Positions 21,584-33,060 of a stretch of DNA of 64,000 bases are shown piece by piece; the stretch's first letter is position 1, and every line of letters begins with the position of its first letter. Source of the DNA: Umbilicaria muhlenbergii (Eukaryota > Ascomycota > Lecanoromycetes > Umbilicariales > Umbilicariaceae); the NCBI GenBank assembly GCA_000611775.1, contig KK106982.1, positions 5,598,391 through 5,662,390 on the forward strand. Reading direction: 5' to 3'. The notes below the pieces were generated by a model, which had not been told where the DNA came from, made no database searches, and saw nothing but the letters and a program-made list of their open reading frames with translations. Position numbers and translations under genes: made by a program.

Positions 21584-24253
21584 CTAGAAATGAATGTGAA
21601 GTGGCGAATACTCTTCATCAGACAACTCCTCAGCGGGTGACTGCTCGCCATCCCAATTCTCGTCAAGCAAGAGCGACGCCCTCGGGTGATGTAACTTCCA
21701 TTCGCAATGAAAGCAAGAGCGTTCCCCCTTGCGCCACCACGCAGGACATTGACTGTGATATAGATTATCTCCGGGCTGATGACACCATATGCAGACTCTT
21801 TCTCCCTGCCTGTGATATGCATTATCTCCCGGTTCGTGACAGTATCTGCAAAAGTTCTCCCCCTGCTTGTGATAGAGGTTTTCTTCTGGTTCATGGCAGA
21901 ATCTGCACGACCGTTGACCTTCCCAAAGTGGTGCCTGGAAGACTTCACTTCTAGCATTCAAACCCTCACGTGACTTGATCTTTTCCAGCATTTCTTCCCA
22001 CCAGACTTCCTGAAGTCCATTCTCTGGAAAGTGAAGTTTACACTTCATACACTTATGTTTCCCCCGGAGGTCACGAGGTTGAAATTCATAAGCAAACAGT
22101 GCAAGTAGCGTGTCTTCTGCCCAGCCAGCAAGAACCAGCGGCGACTGTTGCAACTCTTCCTTGACAAAAACCTCCATGTCGTGTCCAAGCTCTATCAAGA
22201 CCTTTCGCCACTGAAAGAATCGATACGACTGCCGCATTGCCAGTGATGTTGGAGTCTCAACACTGTCATTCCATGCGTCGAAGTGAAGACGACCTGCCAA
22301 GTGCAGATTTGCGCCTCTCACCACCAATGCTCTTATTATAGATCCATCCCCAGTAACCGACAGTGCGTTATGCAGCGCAGAGTGTCCATTTGGAGTTTGA
22401 GTCGCATTTACCATGTCGCTTTTCAGATTTAAGATCGCTTCCACCGCACGTACGCTGGCTGGATTTGTGAGAAAAGACGACGTGAACAGCAGATTTACTA
22501 TCTCGTTCCCGTGGCTGTACTGTTTGATGTCTGATAGAAAGTATGCAAATGCCCATGCCACGACATCCGGTCTCTTATCATAACAGAATGACTGGAGCAT
22601 ATACCAGCCATCACCACCCTCCCCAGAGAAGTCTATACTGTCATTGAAGAGGCATACTGCCGCGAGTATGTCTTCAGGTTGTTGGTTACGCAGGTGGAGA
22701 ATATAATGGCCGAACGGGGAACTTCAGGAATTAGTATGAGCAGCACTACTCAGGGAACCAAAGCGTGAATAGCTAACCTCAGAGGGAGAACGCATCGTGC
22801 GTCTGAATCAGCTCCTGAATCTAGAAGTAGCTTGCAGAGCCGGAGATGATCTCTGCTTGCTGCGAACTGATGAAGTTAGCACAGCAAAGATTAAAAACGA
22901 TGCACTTAGCAGTTGAGGTAAGATGAAAGAGAGCGAAGGTTACCTACATGCAAGGGCGTGCGCCCCCTACTATCCGTGTCGTGCGGTGACGCCGTGCCGC
23001 TAGAGAAGAGTGATCTCACAGCTTCTAAGTTCCCTTCCCAACAATAATCAAAAATCAAAGAGTGATCAGGTACTGCACGATAAGTCTCCAGCTTCTGCTT
23101 CCAGCCTTGGGTGGACCTGGCGACCGCCACTCTGACACCAATATTCACACCACATCTGAGAAGCCACTGCGCTGGATGTAATATAAAGGACGTCTCAAAT
23201 TCGTACTGATCGCTACTAGTGCACTCATCCAGATCCGAAGACCATTGAGACCCCAGGTGGAAGGTCTTTGTCGTGAAACGAATCTTACCCAGCACGTTCT
23301 CGGTAGATGAGATATACTGGTCCACCACATATCGAACGCGTGCTCGCTTTCTGTTGGGTAGCTTGGTAGCCGGTGCGAGCCTCCGACGTTTCCCTAGGGC
23401 AGGAGCGAAGCTTTCCTCGGAACTTTCGTCGCACTCCTCTGTGATAGGCAGTTTCTCTTCACCGACAACTGTTTGATGTGCTCGCCAGTGGCATTTCATT
23501 GATGGTTGCGTTGCGAGATGTCTCTCCAGACCTTCGTAAGCGTTGTTCAGGCCCATCTCGAAACCGGAACGAAGAATTGGGATCTTCCATGTACGACCTA
23601 TTCGCCGTGCCTCGGCACGCAGATCATCTATATGGCCATCGATATCTGCAGGTCCGCTTGAGACTGTAGTAACAGTCCTCGAGGACTGCTGCATCTGTAT
23701 ACCGGCGACACCTTGTGTAATCTCCAACAATCTGGTGTCCATCCTGTCAAAGTTTATCCCTGTTACGCGGCTGCAGAAGTTAGGGCATGCACTTCAACAA
23801 GACAGCGTACTATTCTGGAAGCCTGACTTACTCTGAGGAATTTAGCCGAGCTAACATCAGTGTAGTCTTCGTCTCTTCCAGAGAGACTCGGAACTTCTTG
23901 ATCTTCTCATTCCGTAGCGTCGCCTTGAAAGCGCTCCACTTACGGAGTCTTCTACTCGTGGACGCAAATCCAGGTTCCAAGTCATCCACGAGACCAACCA
24001 GCGCTCTTACTTTGTCGGCGCAGCTTTCGAGCACACTCGCGGTCGTGGTGTCCGGTCCGTAACGTTGCTCGTTCGACTGTATGCCTTCAAGGACAGCGGA
24101 AAGAAGTCTCAACTCCTTAACAATAGCACGGATGTCATCTGGTGCGTCTTGAACAGAATCCCAGAACTCGCAGAGCTTCTTGATGCTAGCTGCTAGCTGG
24201 AAACTCAGAGACACAACGGCCATGCCGCTGGCTGCTCCGGAGAGTCCATCCAT
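21584..24253 (-). CDS. STAND-type N-terminal domain / ankyrin protein with C-terminal CxxCH tandem repeats
   Basis: Exons 24253-23832, 23770-22948, 22866-22778 and 22721-21584 give 823 residues. Residues 1-140 (MDGLSGAASGMAVVSLSFQLAASIKKL, then LEPGFASTSRRLRKWSAFKA) match the N-terminal helical domain found on many fungal NLR/STAND and ankyrin proteins. A basic stretch around residues 255-275 (KRRR, NRKRAR) may be a nuclear signal. Ankyrin repeats follow: IFDYCWEGNLEAVRSLFSSG, GRTPLHFAASRDHLRLCKLL, and NGHSALHNALSVTGDGS further on. The C-terminus holds one KCMKC pair and then, from about residue 717, three 19-residue repeats of the form CxxCHxPxxNxYHxQ plus CFHC, probably zinc-binding. There is no visible NACHT/NB-ARC ATPase. 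The gene is intact although flanked by pseudogenes. A heterokaryon-incompatibility or immune-like role is inference only. Confidence 0.8.
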
Positions 24254-24696
24254 GGTGGTTGACCAGCGGCAGCTGTGTTCCTCAGTTCCCCCTGTATAGA
24301 GACGATTCCACGAAAGTGATGCTAGAAGATGTGGTAACGCCCGAAGATCAGGCAGATGCGCAGCCTTGTTTGGATCTCGACTCAGCCTGATCACGTGGCA
24401 CATGCAGGTCGGAGCCACCACGCAGAGATCCACCACTCTGTGTAACCTCAAAATAACTTAGACAACTGTCGGAACATTTAGTAATTATATGATATCTGGA
24501 CTTATGGCATCTTGCAACATGGCGGAAATTTGACCAAAGAAACCCGCCCATGTACTTACCCAGTAAGGAGCGCTGTGCCGCAAACTCGGCACCCTGCCGT
24601 GCCTGCGCCCTTCAAGACCTTGCAAACGATGAGTCCTGTTACACATATCAAGAGCCGTATCCTCCATGAAACACTCCTCCTTCCCATGGTGCAACA
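24254..24696. other. Promoter/leader of ankyrin gene; no other feature
   Basis: Upstream region of the ankyrin gene on the left and of the O-methyltransferase fragment on the right. Nothing coding recognised. Confidence 0.4.
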
Positions 24697-24870
24697 ATGA
24701 CTCCCCCGGCGAACGCGCCGGCGCTGTCCGCCGAGTTGGAAGACATCGCTAAAAGCGGCCAAGCATTATCTCGCCAAGAGCCTGGAGCCCGCGAAACCCT
24801 ACTAACCCTAGCTCCTTCCTTGATTGTAGCGCTCGAGACCCCTAGCGAGTGCATGCAGAGAGTTGGCTGG
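24697..24870 (+). pseudogene. N-terminal fragment of a fungal O-methyltransferase
   Basis: From ATG 24697 the frame reads PALSAELEDIAKSGQAL, then PGARETLLTLAPSLIVALETP and MQRVGW, the typical first about 60 residues of fungal secondary-metabolism O-methyltransferases (dimerisation region). It runs to a possible donor GTATGT at 24870. No SAM-binding domain (the DVGGGxG region) follows on this strand within the next kilobase, so it appears truncated. Assignment rests on pattern memory only. Confidence 0.5.
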
Positions 24871-25200
24871 TCAGACGTATGTCTCAGATCTCATTGGCTC
24901 CATAACTAAGGTACATAACACACCCCTGCGTCCAAGCTGTTAGGGCTATCCCCTAACCATTCGCGAAAACCTTAGCCTGCGACATTCGCAGCGACAAAAG
25001 ATAGCAATAGACTTGTAATTACTCCACAAGCTCGCAGAGAGCGAAAAAGCTACCGAAAGTTCTGGCCAGCTGGCAAGCATGACTGGCATCGACGAGTCTT
25101 CGATGGGTAAGTTTGTATATTCCATGGACAATAGCCACGGCCGTTGATGCATTGCTCCCACACAGCACCTACCTTAAAGCACCTCGCCGCCATCAATATC
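24871..25200. other. Non-coding stretch after the O-methyltransferase fragment
   Basis: No continuation of the methyltransferase and no other gene recognised. Confidence 0.4.
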
Positions 25201-26464
25201 ATGACCGAAGTCGCCTCGGACAACTACACCGCCACCCTCTCCACCTCCCTCACAAGCCGAACATACCGAGATAGAATCTTATGCCTATACCACCCTCTCC
25301 TTCTTCCCCCTTCTTCCCCGCTGCTTCCCCCCTCCCAAGCCATTCTCCAACCCCCCACCTACTCACCCCCAAGCTCCACCACCGCCCTCCCCTTTCTATT
25401 TCCTCCCCACCCACCTCGCCCAAACTCACAACCACAACCCCACCTCCCCCACCAACGTCCCCTTCCAACACCCCCACTGCACCACCCTCCCCTACTTCGT
25501 CCGGCTATCCGCCCGCCCCGCCGAGCTGGCGCAATGGAACAACTACATGTATGTCCGGCGACCGACAGGGCAAGCAGAGTCGTATGTACGATAGGTTTTA
25601 TCCTGTTGAGGAAAGATCGCGATAACGTCTGTGCCAAGTAGAAGACGGGATTGAAGATGCGGGTGCGGCTGTGGCTGCGGCTGAGAACAGGCATAAGGAA
25701 AAAGAAGCAGTCCTCCCCATCGACATACAGCATGCCCCTCAGCCACGATATCTCCGCCCTCACAACCACACACCACCACCTCCCCTGACACCTGATCCTG
25801 CAAGATTGCGCCGACGCCCCATATCGCAGATCCCGGCGAGTCTCAACCCGCGCCTCGAAGCCACAGTGCACGATTTCTTCACGGCGCAGCCAGTTCTGGG
25901 AGCGAGGGGGTACTACCTACATTCCGAACTGCATGATTGGGATGACGAGAGGTCCGCAGCATCCTGAGCCAATTGGTGCGGGCGATGAAGAGGGGATATT
26001 TCAAGGTTCTGATCAGTGATTAATGAGATGGTGGTACCGGATGTGGGGTCATCATGGTCGATTACGTCCTTGGATTTCCTGGTGATGGTACTGGAAGCGG
26101 TACGGAAGCGGACGGAGAAGCAGTGGCGACAGTTATTGCAGCCAATTGGACTGAGGGTCGTGAAGATCTGTTTGATCGGGGCGGAAATGGACAGTGCACC
26201 AGATCCAGAGCACTTGTGATTTCAAAAACGCGGATTGCCCTTACGATCACTACCGATGCACAATGTCAACAGTCCATGAATACTGCGGCTTTCCGAAAAC
26301 TGGAGTTTGAAAAGATCAATCGACTACTACCACCTACACCAAGCGCCAAGATCATACAGAAAATCCGAGAAGTAGCTCTAGAGACTGCTGGCAGTAGAAC
26401 CGACGACACCACAAATATAGCTAGTAACTCTACAGCAGAAAGCAGATTCCGCTCGAAGAGATAG
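25201..26464 (+). pseudogene. Broken conserved hypothetical gene
   Basis: Protein-like segments appear in order but in different frames. They are: MTEVASDNYTATLSTSLTS from 25201; then PFYFLPTHLAQTHNHNP and TLPYFVRLSARPAELAQWNNYM; then VEDGIEDAGAAVAAAENRHKEKE; NPRLEATVHDFF, VLGARGYYLHSELHDWDDERSAA; RAMKRGYFKVL and NEMVVPDVG; and a final helical part. I could not find introns that restore the frame between them, and short shifts are needed near 25280, 25560, 25960 and 26020. The coherent, C-rich coding pattern shows it was once a gene. Product unknown. Confidence 0.55.
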
Positions 26465-26666
26465 AAGCATCATTCATGACACTCGTGAATTCATGCAGTA
26501 AAAAAACAAACATATTCGCGACAGTACAATTACAGTAACGGGTATATCCCAGAGACAAATCCAGGAAGATGGGTGAGCTGCGAGACCTTATGCTGAAGCG
26601 CTTAACAGTGGTGTTCGAAAAAGCGCGCCAGAGCATGCAAAGGCATTTTGCGTACATAGCAGTGCC

Positions 26667-29350
26667 TCAATCCCAGTCGATCTCGGCGGTGACGATTTGA
26701 TATTCGCTATTCAGAGTGGCTGGATTTTGGCCGGTGGGTGCGGTCCAGCTGAGCAGCATCTTCGTCCCGCCATTGGTGATATCGTCCGTACCATAGTAAC
26801 CTTGATGAACACCGCCAGAGTAGGCATATGTTTTTCCCAAGCCCGGAGGCGCCTTATATAGCACTTTCTGGTCAGACCATTGGTACCTGGTAAGATTTTC
26901 GACATAGTCGCTAGACTGATTACCGCCTGGCGCACTCGGGGGTAATATGGCGTTGTTCGCTTTGAGATAACGATAATAGAAGGTGCTGTCGGCGTAGACC
27001 GTCATGTACACGATGATAAACGTGAGATGACGAGGTGAATAGAAGAGATCAACGTCCATGAAAGCACCAGAGATGAAATAAGCCATGGATGTACTAGGTT
27101 GCATGGTACTGCTCCATGCATTACCGGTCCAGTACTCGTACTAATGAGATCCGTTAGTAAGTAGTGTCACGCCCGCCCAAGGCGTACTTACCGAGTCACG
27201 ATCTGCCACATCAGCGTAACCAGTTCTGGCCAGCAATAGACCGTCCTGTACGCGCCCGAATAGGTACATTCTACCGTCGGTACCGCCGATTCCAGAGGGA
27301 CCCCAAGACCGAATGCCACCGACGCAGCCCCACTCGACTTCGTCCTCGTCAAAAAGCTTATTCACTGTACGTTCTGCAACAGGCCCACCTTTACCGCCAG
27401 CGGTGATAGTAAGAAGCGTATTACCCGTGTATGTGAATACGGCTGCTTTGGTGGCCATATCGACGTCGTCGTAGACAATAGGAGCGTACACAAGGGCAGT
27501 CTCGGCATCTAGCGGGATGATAGACGACTCTGGCCAAACAGCATAACGCTGGCCCTTACCCTGCATAGCAAGGTTATAGCTCTCTTCACCTTGCGTCATA
27601 GGCGAAAACCCCCGCATCCGGCCTTGATTATCTGTCCACTGCCCGATACCATCTTGGAGGGTCAAGGCCTTGCCGGATAGACCATTCATACCGACGTCAA
27701 TGGCCACTGAGCTAGAAACAAAGCCGAGGAATTTGCCGTCCGAGGTAGAAGATGTCGTTGTATACGAGCCAGTATCACAGAAGATGAAGAGATGTTGTCC
27801 ATTGAGATAACCTCCTTTGCCTCCATCGCGTGAGATGTGTGGGGTGTCGGTGATATCGGCGAGCAGAGCCTGAGTTGTTGCGTTTAGCTGGAGAATACCG
27901 GTGTCGAGTGAAACACCATAATTGGTTGTGAGATCGCCATTAACGCCTTTCGTGAGTAGATTAGCCAGAAGGGTGATATCAGCAGGAGGCTTCCAATTTA
28001 TATACTCTTCAGTAGGTTGATTCGCAGTCGGGCCTTGTAGCCAAGACGCGGCCACGGTGGGAATGATAACGGAAGATCCAGACGCGTAGGTAATTGCGAT
28101 TCCAGACACGTTAGACACAGTCCCTGTTGGCACCGGGTTACCCGATGGGGTTGAAGACGATGACAAGGCGACGATGGCACTCGATAGCTCCGAGGAAGAG
28201 AGCGAAGATACCGCTGAGGTCTTTGAGCTCGATGCAGACGATGATGATTGGACTCCGGTGATTAATATCGCACCCTCGATGTCCAAAGTCGAAGAAGTGG
28301 GATGAGTGATCGCGGACTTCAAGTAGCAGTCGTTGGCATAACCTTCCCGACTTGGCACGAACAGTGCAGCAAGGCATACAACGCTTCCAGCATTGGTGTT
28401 CATGAGATCGCAACCTTGGACACACGCACCGAAGCTATTGACAAGCTGGAACGGGTAGTCGTTACCTGGGAAGTCAATGCTACAAAGGACCTGATATTGT
28501 TTCCCTGCACTCGACGTATAAGTTGTACCATTCCCAGCAGGACATACCGAAGAGGGTGTGCTGCTTGGGGTTGAAGAGGTAGCTGAGGTGCTCGTGAGAC
28601 TTGGAGCTGAGGATGTTGTTGACTGGGTTGCCTGATTTGGGAAAGTCAGGACGAACGACTGATATCCACCACCGAACGGATTATCATCGGAGTGAACTAC
28701 TGATCTAGGATCAAGTGCTCTAGCAGTAAGAAGAGACTCTGAGGTGGCGCTAGAAATAGCAGCTATGCAGTCGAGTCAACATCGATTGCTCTAGAGGCTG
28801 ATTGAGCACTGACACCTACCAGATGGAGTCACAAGACCCTCGACAGTTGACGTCTTGGCATGATAGACAGTAGTGGTCGGATCTTCCTCGATTGATGTGT
28901 CATCCTAATGACCGTGGTGTAAGTATCTATGGGAAACAAAGAAACCTTGAAGTGGTACGGCCCTTGTGCTTACCAGTGCCATCGGTGTAGCTCGAGCAGC
29001 CGAATAGTACAAGAGAGATGTGTTTGAAGAGACATGATGGAGACCACCGGAAGTGTTTGCAGTTGCAGTGCCCGAAGCATGGTGTGAAATGCCGAAAGAT
29101 GCTTCAGAAGCTGTCAGTAAACAAAGGTCTTCGGAAAACGTCAGATGGAATGCGCGTTACTCTTGTTTCCTGCCGGACGATTGTGAATCAAGCTGCTACC
29201 AGAGCCAGCCGAAGAGATTGAAGTAACAAGTCTGACGGTGTCGTGAAGGCGGTGGTGGTTGGTGTGCGGCCAAGCGCTCGAAGTCGAAATGAGTGTAATA
29301 ACCACAACCGCGATCAAACTCAAGCCGGCGAGGCGAAAGTTGGCTTTCAT
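26667..29350 (-). CDS. Secreted protein with Apple-like Cys domain, Ser-rich linker and DUF4185-like propeller
   Basis: Exons 29350-29161, 29110-28974, 28904-28820, 28762-27192 and 27140-26667 encode 818 residues, with all junctions in frame. The N-terminus (MKANFRLAGLSLIAVVVITL) is a signal peptide or anchor. After a Ser/Thr-rich region comes a fungal PAN/Apple-like module: VCPAGNGTTYTSSAGKQYQV, LCSIDFPGNDYP, FGACVQGCD, CLAALF, NDCYLK. A long Ser-rich spacer follows (SSSSASSSKTSAVSSLSSSELSS). The remaining roughly 430 residues resemble secreted five-bladed-propeller DUF4185-type proteins: HLFIFCDTGSYTT, RYAVWPESSIIPLD, ALVYAPIVYDDVD, EWGCVGGIRSWG, MYLFGRVQDGLLLART, and a C-terminal TFYYRYLKANNAILPP to WTAPTGQNPATLNSEYQIVTAEIDWD. 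Likely a cell-wall or carbohydrate-associated extracellular protein; no activity is claimed. Confidence 0.8.
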
Positions 29351-30477
29351 GCTTAACCTGTGAGCCCGACGCCCAGCGTCAGTTTAGACTAAGAGAGTTT
29401 GTTCAACAATAGACATCGCGCTGCATTTGCGAAGGTGTATAGACTTACGCGTCAGCCTGGTTTTTTGAGGTTCAAGAGAAGGCGTGATGGTGTGAATGTC
29501 AGGTAAACGAGTGAAGAGAAGTGAAGTTGTAAAACGAGTGAATGGACAGTCAACGAAAAGAAGGAATCAGTGCTTAAAGAGTGGATATCGAGACTGTGTC
29601 GACCTTGCTGCGTGTGCTTTCCGATGGAGGCGGAAGGCAAAAGGTGGGAGAGAAGGGACTGGAGTGAATCTAGCGCCAACAGGTGAGCTCTCATCCGAAC
29701 AAGCGCGCTTAGGGCAACCACAACCCAGGGTTTTTCGGCAGGAGCTAAAATCTCACCTCGGATGGCCACACACAGTTGTACAAGGCACGAGAAGAAGACG
29801 CAGGGATCTGCAGGGACCCGAAAGATATCATAGAGACTGAAGTGGAAGGCCGCATGTGATTCGCTAGTTGCTGGAGATATTCGTGCGTGGCTTCGTGTCT
29901 TCGTATCTTCATCACTTGAGGCCTAGACCAGGCCTTCAACTCGAAACATTCATGCCCGTTTATCGTCAGCTCAATCCTCATGGCACTGCGTCACCTATAA
30001 CTACAACAGCTCGGCCGGCTGCCTTGACATTTTTCATGTTTTAGCTCATTTCGTATCCAGTCATTTCGGTGTCACCAACGAGCAAACTTTCAAGCTGAGG
30101 TCATTTCGTTTGTATCAGAATAATGCAACATACAACTGGATCGAATATCGCCCGGAGGTGCGTATGTGTGTATCACAATGATGCAACCTATACATGGATC
30201 GAGTGTCCCCCGGAGATGTGTCTGTGTCTCACGTTGACCTTAGCCCAATTCATACAGCATTTCTACGTACGTGTCAGCACTTGGAAATGCTTTCTCGAGC
30301 ACAAAGAAGCAGCATAATGCAATGTCAGTCAAGACTTTTATTGCGTAGTAGGCAAGTGGGTATTTGGCAGCATCATGAACATGTCTCAAACAGCTATCTG
30401 CTCTGTCTTTAGTTCTTGTGGCTCGGCCTCGCTCGTATTTCGCTTGGTGGTAACACTTGGGAGACCCGCATATGGCC
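29351..30477. other. Intergenic region
   Basis: Upstream region of the Apple/propeller gene and 3' flank of the RRT8-like gene. A 79-codon ATG ORF (29745-29981, minus) has no recognised features. A diverged 58 bp tandem duplication is listed separately. Confidence 0.4.
30122..30237. repeat. Two-copy, 58 bp diverged tandem duplication
   Basis: ATGCAACATACAACTGGATC at 30123 and ATGCAACCTATACATGGATC at 30181 begin two aligned copies sharing GGATCGA, CCCGGAG and TGTGTCTGTGT-like text. Confidence 0.6.
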
Positions 30478-31474
30478 CTATTCGGCCTTTTTCACCTGTT
30501 CGCGGAGATTCGGTGCTGTCCCGTGCTCGTTCACATTTCCTTTCTCCATGTCCGCCGCCCAAAGTGCTGCGCCTACAGTGTTGGTGAAAGCAAAAAGAAT
30601 CGAACCCACCGGGACAAGCTCGAGAAGGATAGCAGCAACGCCGAAACTATAAGGAGGAGAATATTAGCAGGCGGACCGCATATTCGATATTAAAGGACCT
30701 ACCTGGTGTAAGCGGCTTTGTTGTCCTCAACGTGCTTCTCTCTCTGTGCGTTGTCCCATCCCTTTAATTGAAAGTACCTCTGATGTGCTGCTGGTCCGGC
30801 CCTTCTTCCTTGCAAAATGACAAACATCACAGTCCCAACCACTGGAATGAAATTCAGAGGCAAATACATAAAGTAGCGAATGAGTGCTGTAGGTGTGAAC
30901 TTCGCGAATGGTGTTTTTATGAGCTTTCCCAGCTTGGCCATTGGATCGCTACCAGCCTTGATTTGCCGTCCTCCGGATACGAGCTCTATTGTGTTCTTGG
31001 ACATGAGTACGCCATCAAACGTATCCACCAACGCGTCCTGGATCAGAAAGGTCTTGCTAATAACGGTGAAGAGGGTAGAGCTTTCGCTGAGGACCAAAAG
31101 CGCTGCGCTAACGGCTGCCAGGGGTCCATTGGTGAACGCCATTATGGCGGCTTGTGGCAGGTAGGTAAACACAAACATGAAGGCCGTGATACCAAGGCCG
31201 AGACTCATGGTGGGGATAAGCTTGGAGGTAAGAGGTTTCCATAGGGAGCGGTGGGCTAGGAAGTAGTATATACCCTAGTAATTTGGTGGTCAGTGAAAAG
31301 GCCTGGGAGACAGATGCACTTTGCATAATCGCAAACACACGTTCAAAGCGCACCTGGCCGTGGAAGACTGACCCTAAGAGGATAGAGGTATGCGCCAGAA
31401 CGAGCTGCATCTGTGGTCAAAGCCTTGATGCGCTCTGCCTCTCCAATAGCCACTTCTTTGACTTTGTCGGCCAT
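30478..31474 (-). CDS. RRT8: RRT8/LDS-family multi-pass membrane protein (EI24-like)
   Basis: Exons 31474-31373, 31274-30703 and 30646-30478 give 280 residues. The protein begins MADKVKEVAIGEAERIKAL, then GIYYFLAHRSLWKPL, TMSLGLGITAFMFVFTYLPQ, a Leu/Ala-rich hydrophobic hairpin, FLIQDALVDTFDGVLM, LIRYFMYLPLNFIPVVGTVMFVILQGRRAGPAAH and a last hydrophobic segment ending FAFTNTVGAALWAADMEK. This is the arrangement of the widespread fungal family annotated as outer spore wall protein RRT8. Yeast Rrt8, Lds1 and Lds2 are lipid-droplet and spore-wall-related, so a lipid-droplet or ER membrane location is likely. About four to five membrane segments are visible. Divergent from the GNAT gene 500 bp away. 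Confidence 0.9.
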
Positions 31475-31976
31475 GGTAAGAGCTGGCGGTATGAGCTAGA
31501 GTACGAGGAGTTATTACGGGATTTGGTGTCGAGGGGGGAATGTAAGTAGTAGAAAGGCACGCTGGATTCCAGAATGCCATGTTTTCAACAACTGTTCCCG
31601 ACGTCATCGCTGCCAAGCCATTCGCTAGGGCGCAATGGTCTTAGCCCCTGGGCTACAATCAAGCTGGTCGCCAACTCCTCCTCGACGACAGGCCACACTT
31701 CGTTTTCGTGTTAATTGTTAATACTAGTGACTTGATAGACTTATTGGGCAAATGACCCATGTGAGCTATTTGGGGAGATGTAACTTAGAGGCTGAGGAGG
31801 CTTATTGCCTTTTCCACCAATACAACGACGAAAGAGCCCTGGATCTTTAACGAACAATATGACTCGCTATCAGCCGGGGAGGTGCCCATTCTAGCCGAGC
31901 TTTCTCTATCCTTCGTCTCCTCCCCTCCACCCACTCAGAAGTCACTGAGTGCCCACATCAACCTCGCTATATTAAA
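31475..31976. promoter_or_regulatory. Divergent promoter region, RRT8-like / GNAT
   Basis: The 502 bp between two start codons on opposite strands must contain both promoters. I see no conserved element I can name. Confidence 0.5.
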
Positions 31977-32685
31977 ATGCCCCTCTTCCTCGCCGCAGCC
32001 ACAACTTCGGACATACCTGCAATCATCAAAATTGAGACCGAACTGTTCGCATCTTATCCCGTCTTCCACTATCTCTTTCCTAAGGGTGTGACGCCCATCC
32101 GTCTCGCCAGCTTAGATAATGACTATCAAAAGATGTTTACTCACGATACCTCCGCGCACCAGCTGAAAGTTACTGATAGCACTACCGGCGATATCGTCGC
32201 TGTTGGGCGATGGCACATCTACCGACGGCCTAGGTCCGAGGCGGAACTGGAAAGGGACAAGGAGCATGTCTGGTCGCCCGATGCTAGGAGCGATGAAGAT
32301 TGTCAAGAGTACTCAGATCTACTGACAGAGACAAGGAAAAGGGTCCTCGGCGGCAGACCACATCTCTGTAATTGTCTCTCCCTAACGATGGCTCTACGAA
32401 ACTGAGATCGTAACAGTGCTGAAAATGCTAGCTACGGTTCCTGAGTACAGAGGACGTGGCGCCGCCTCGCAGATTCTGCAGTGGGGCTTCGCGCAAGCTG
32501 ATGAATCAGGCCTGCCGGCGTATCTGGAAGCTTCTGATGAAGGAGCCATCCTGTACGAGAAACGTGGATTTGAGAAGGTAGGTAATTTCGTGACTGATCT
32601 AAAGCGTTGGGGTGGAGAGGGGTTGTTGGAAGCTCCCTTGATGGTGCGGCAACCCAATGGCTTAGCGGTCAACGCCACAACTTAG
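31977..32685 (+). CDS. GNAT-family N-acetyltransferase
   Basis: Exons 31977-32367 and 32417-32685, joined across a 49 nt intron (GTAATT donor, CCTAAC branch site), encode 219 residues. The N-terminal half has DIPAIIKIETELFASYPVFHYLFP. After GGRPHLLLKMLATVPEYRGRGAASQILQWGFAQAD comes the acetyl-CoA-binding motif A (RGRGAA) and then LPAYLEASDEGAILYEKRGFEKVG, the usual end of fungal small-molecule acetyltransferases. Without the intron the frame stops at once (ALRN-stop), which supports the splice. Substrate unknown. Confidence 0.9.
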
Positions 32686-33060
32686 GATTCAATAGTCCAC
32701 GCTCTATACTATTTCTCCGAACGTATTTGAGATAAGCAGAGACCGAATCCAATCAAATGGCTGTTTACAAATAGGCCGCCCTCCAATAACTCAACGGCGA
32801 ATATCAAATCCTGACATAAATGCTGAGATAGGGTGGTCGACCTCGATAGCTTCTACAACCCATATAACACGTGTACTACCCAAGCTCCTTCGGCAAGTGG
32901 ACTTTGTGGAGTGGTCGAGAGGGGGCGCAACGCCGAGAAAAGCCACTTACATTGACCCGCGCTTGTAGGTTGCGGTTCGGTCCGCCGCCCTGGTGCGCGG
33001 TTAGAAACAGAATTATTCATTTGTTCTGACGAGCCGGTCCAGCTTGTCACACTCACTTAC
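32686..33060. other. Convergent 3' flanks
   Basis: Space between the GNAT gene and the 3' end of the lysozyme-fold gene; nothing recognised. Confidence 0.4.

Noticed and set aside
25359-25871. Minus-strand Gly/Trp/Arg-rich frame
   Set aside because: Antisense of the C-rich broken gene; composition artefact.
30590-30612. AATCGAACCC resembling a reversed tRNA B-box
   Set aside because: Within the coding part of the RRT8-like last exon; no tRNA fold.
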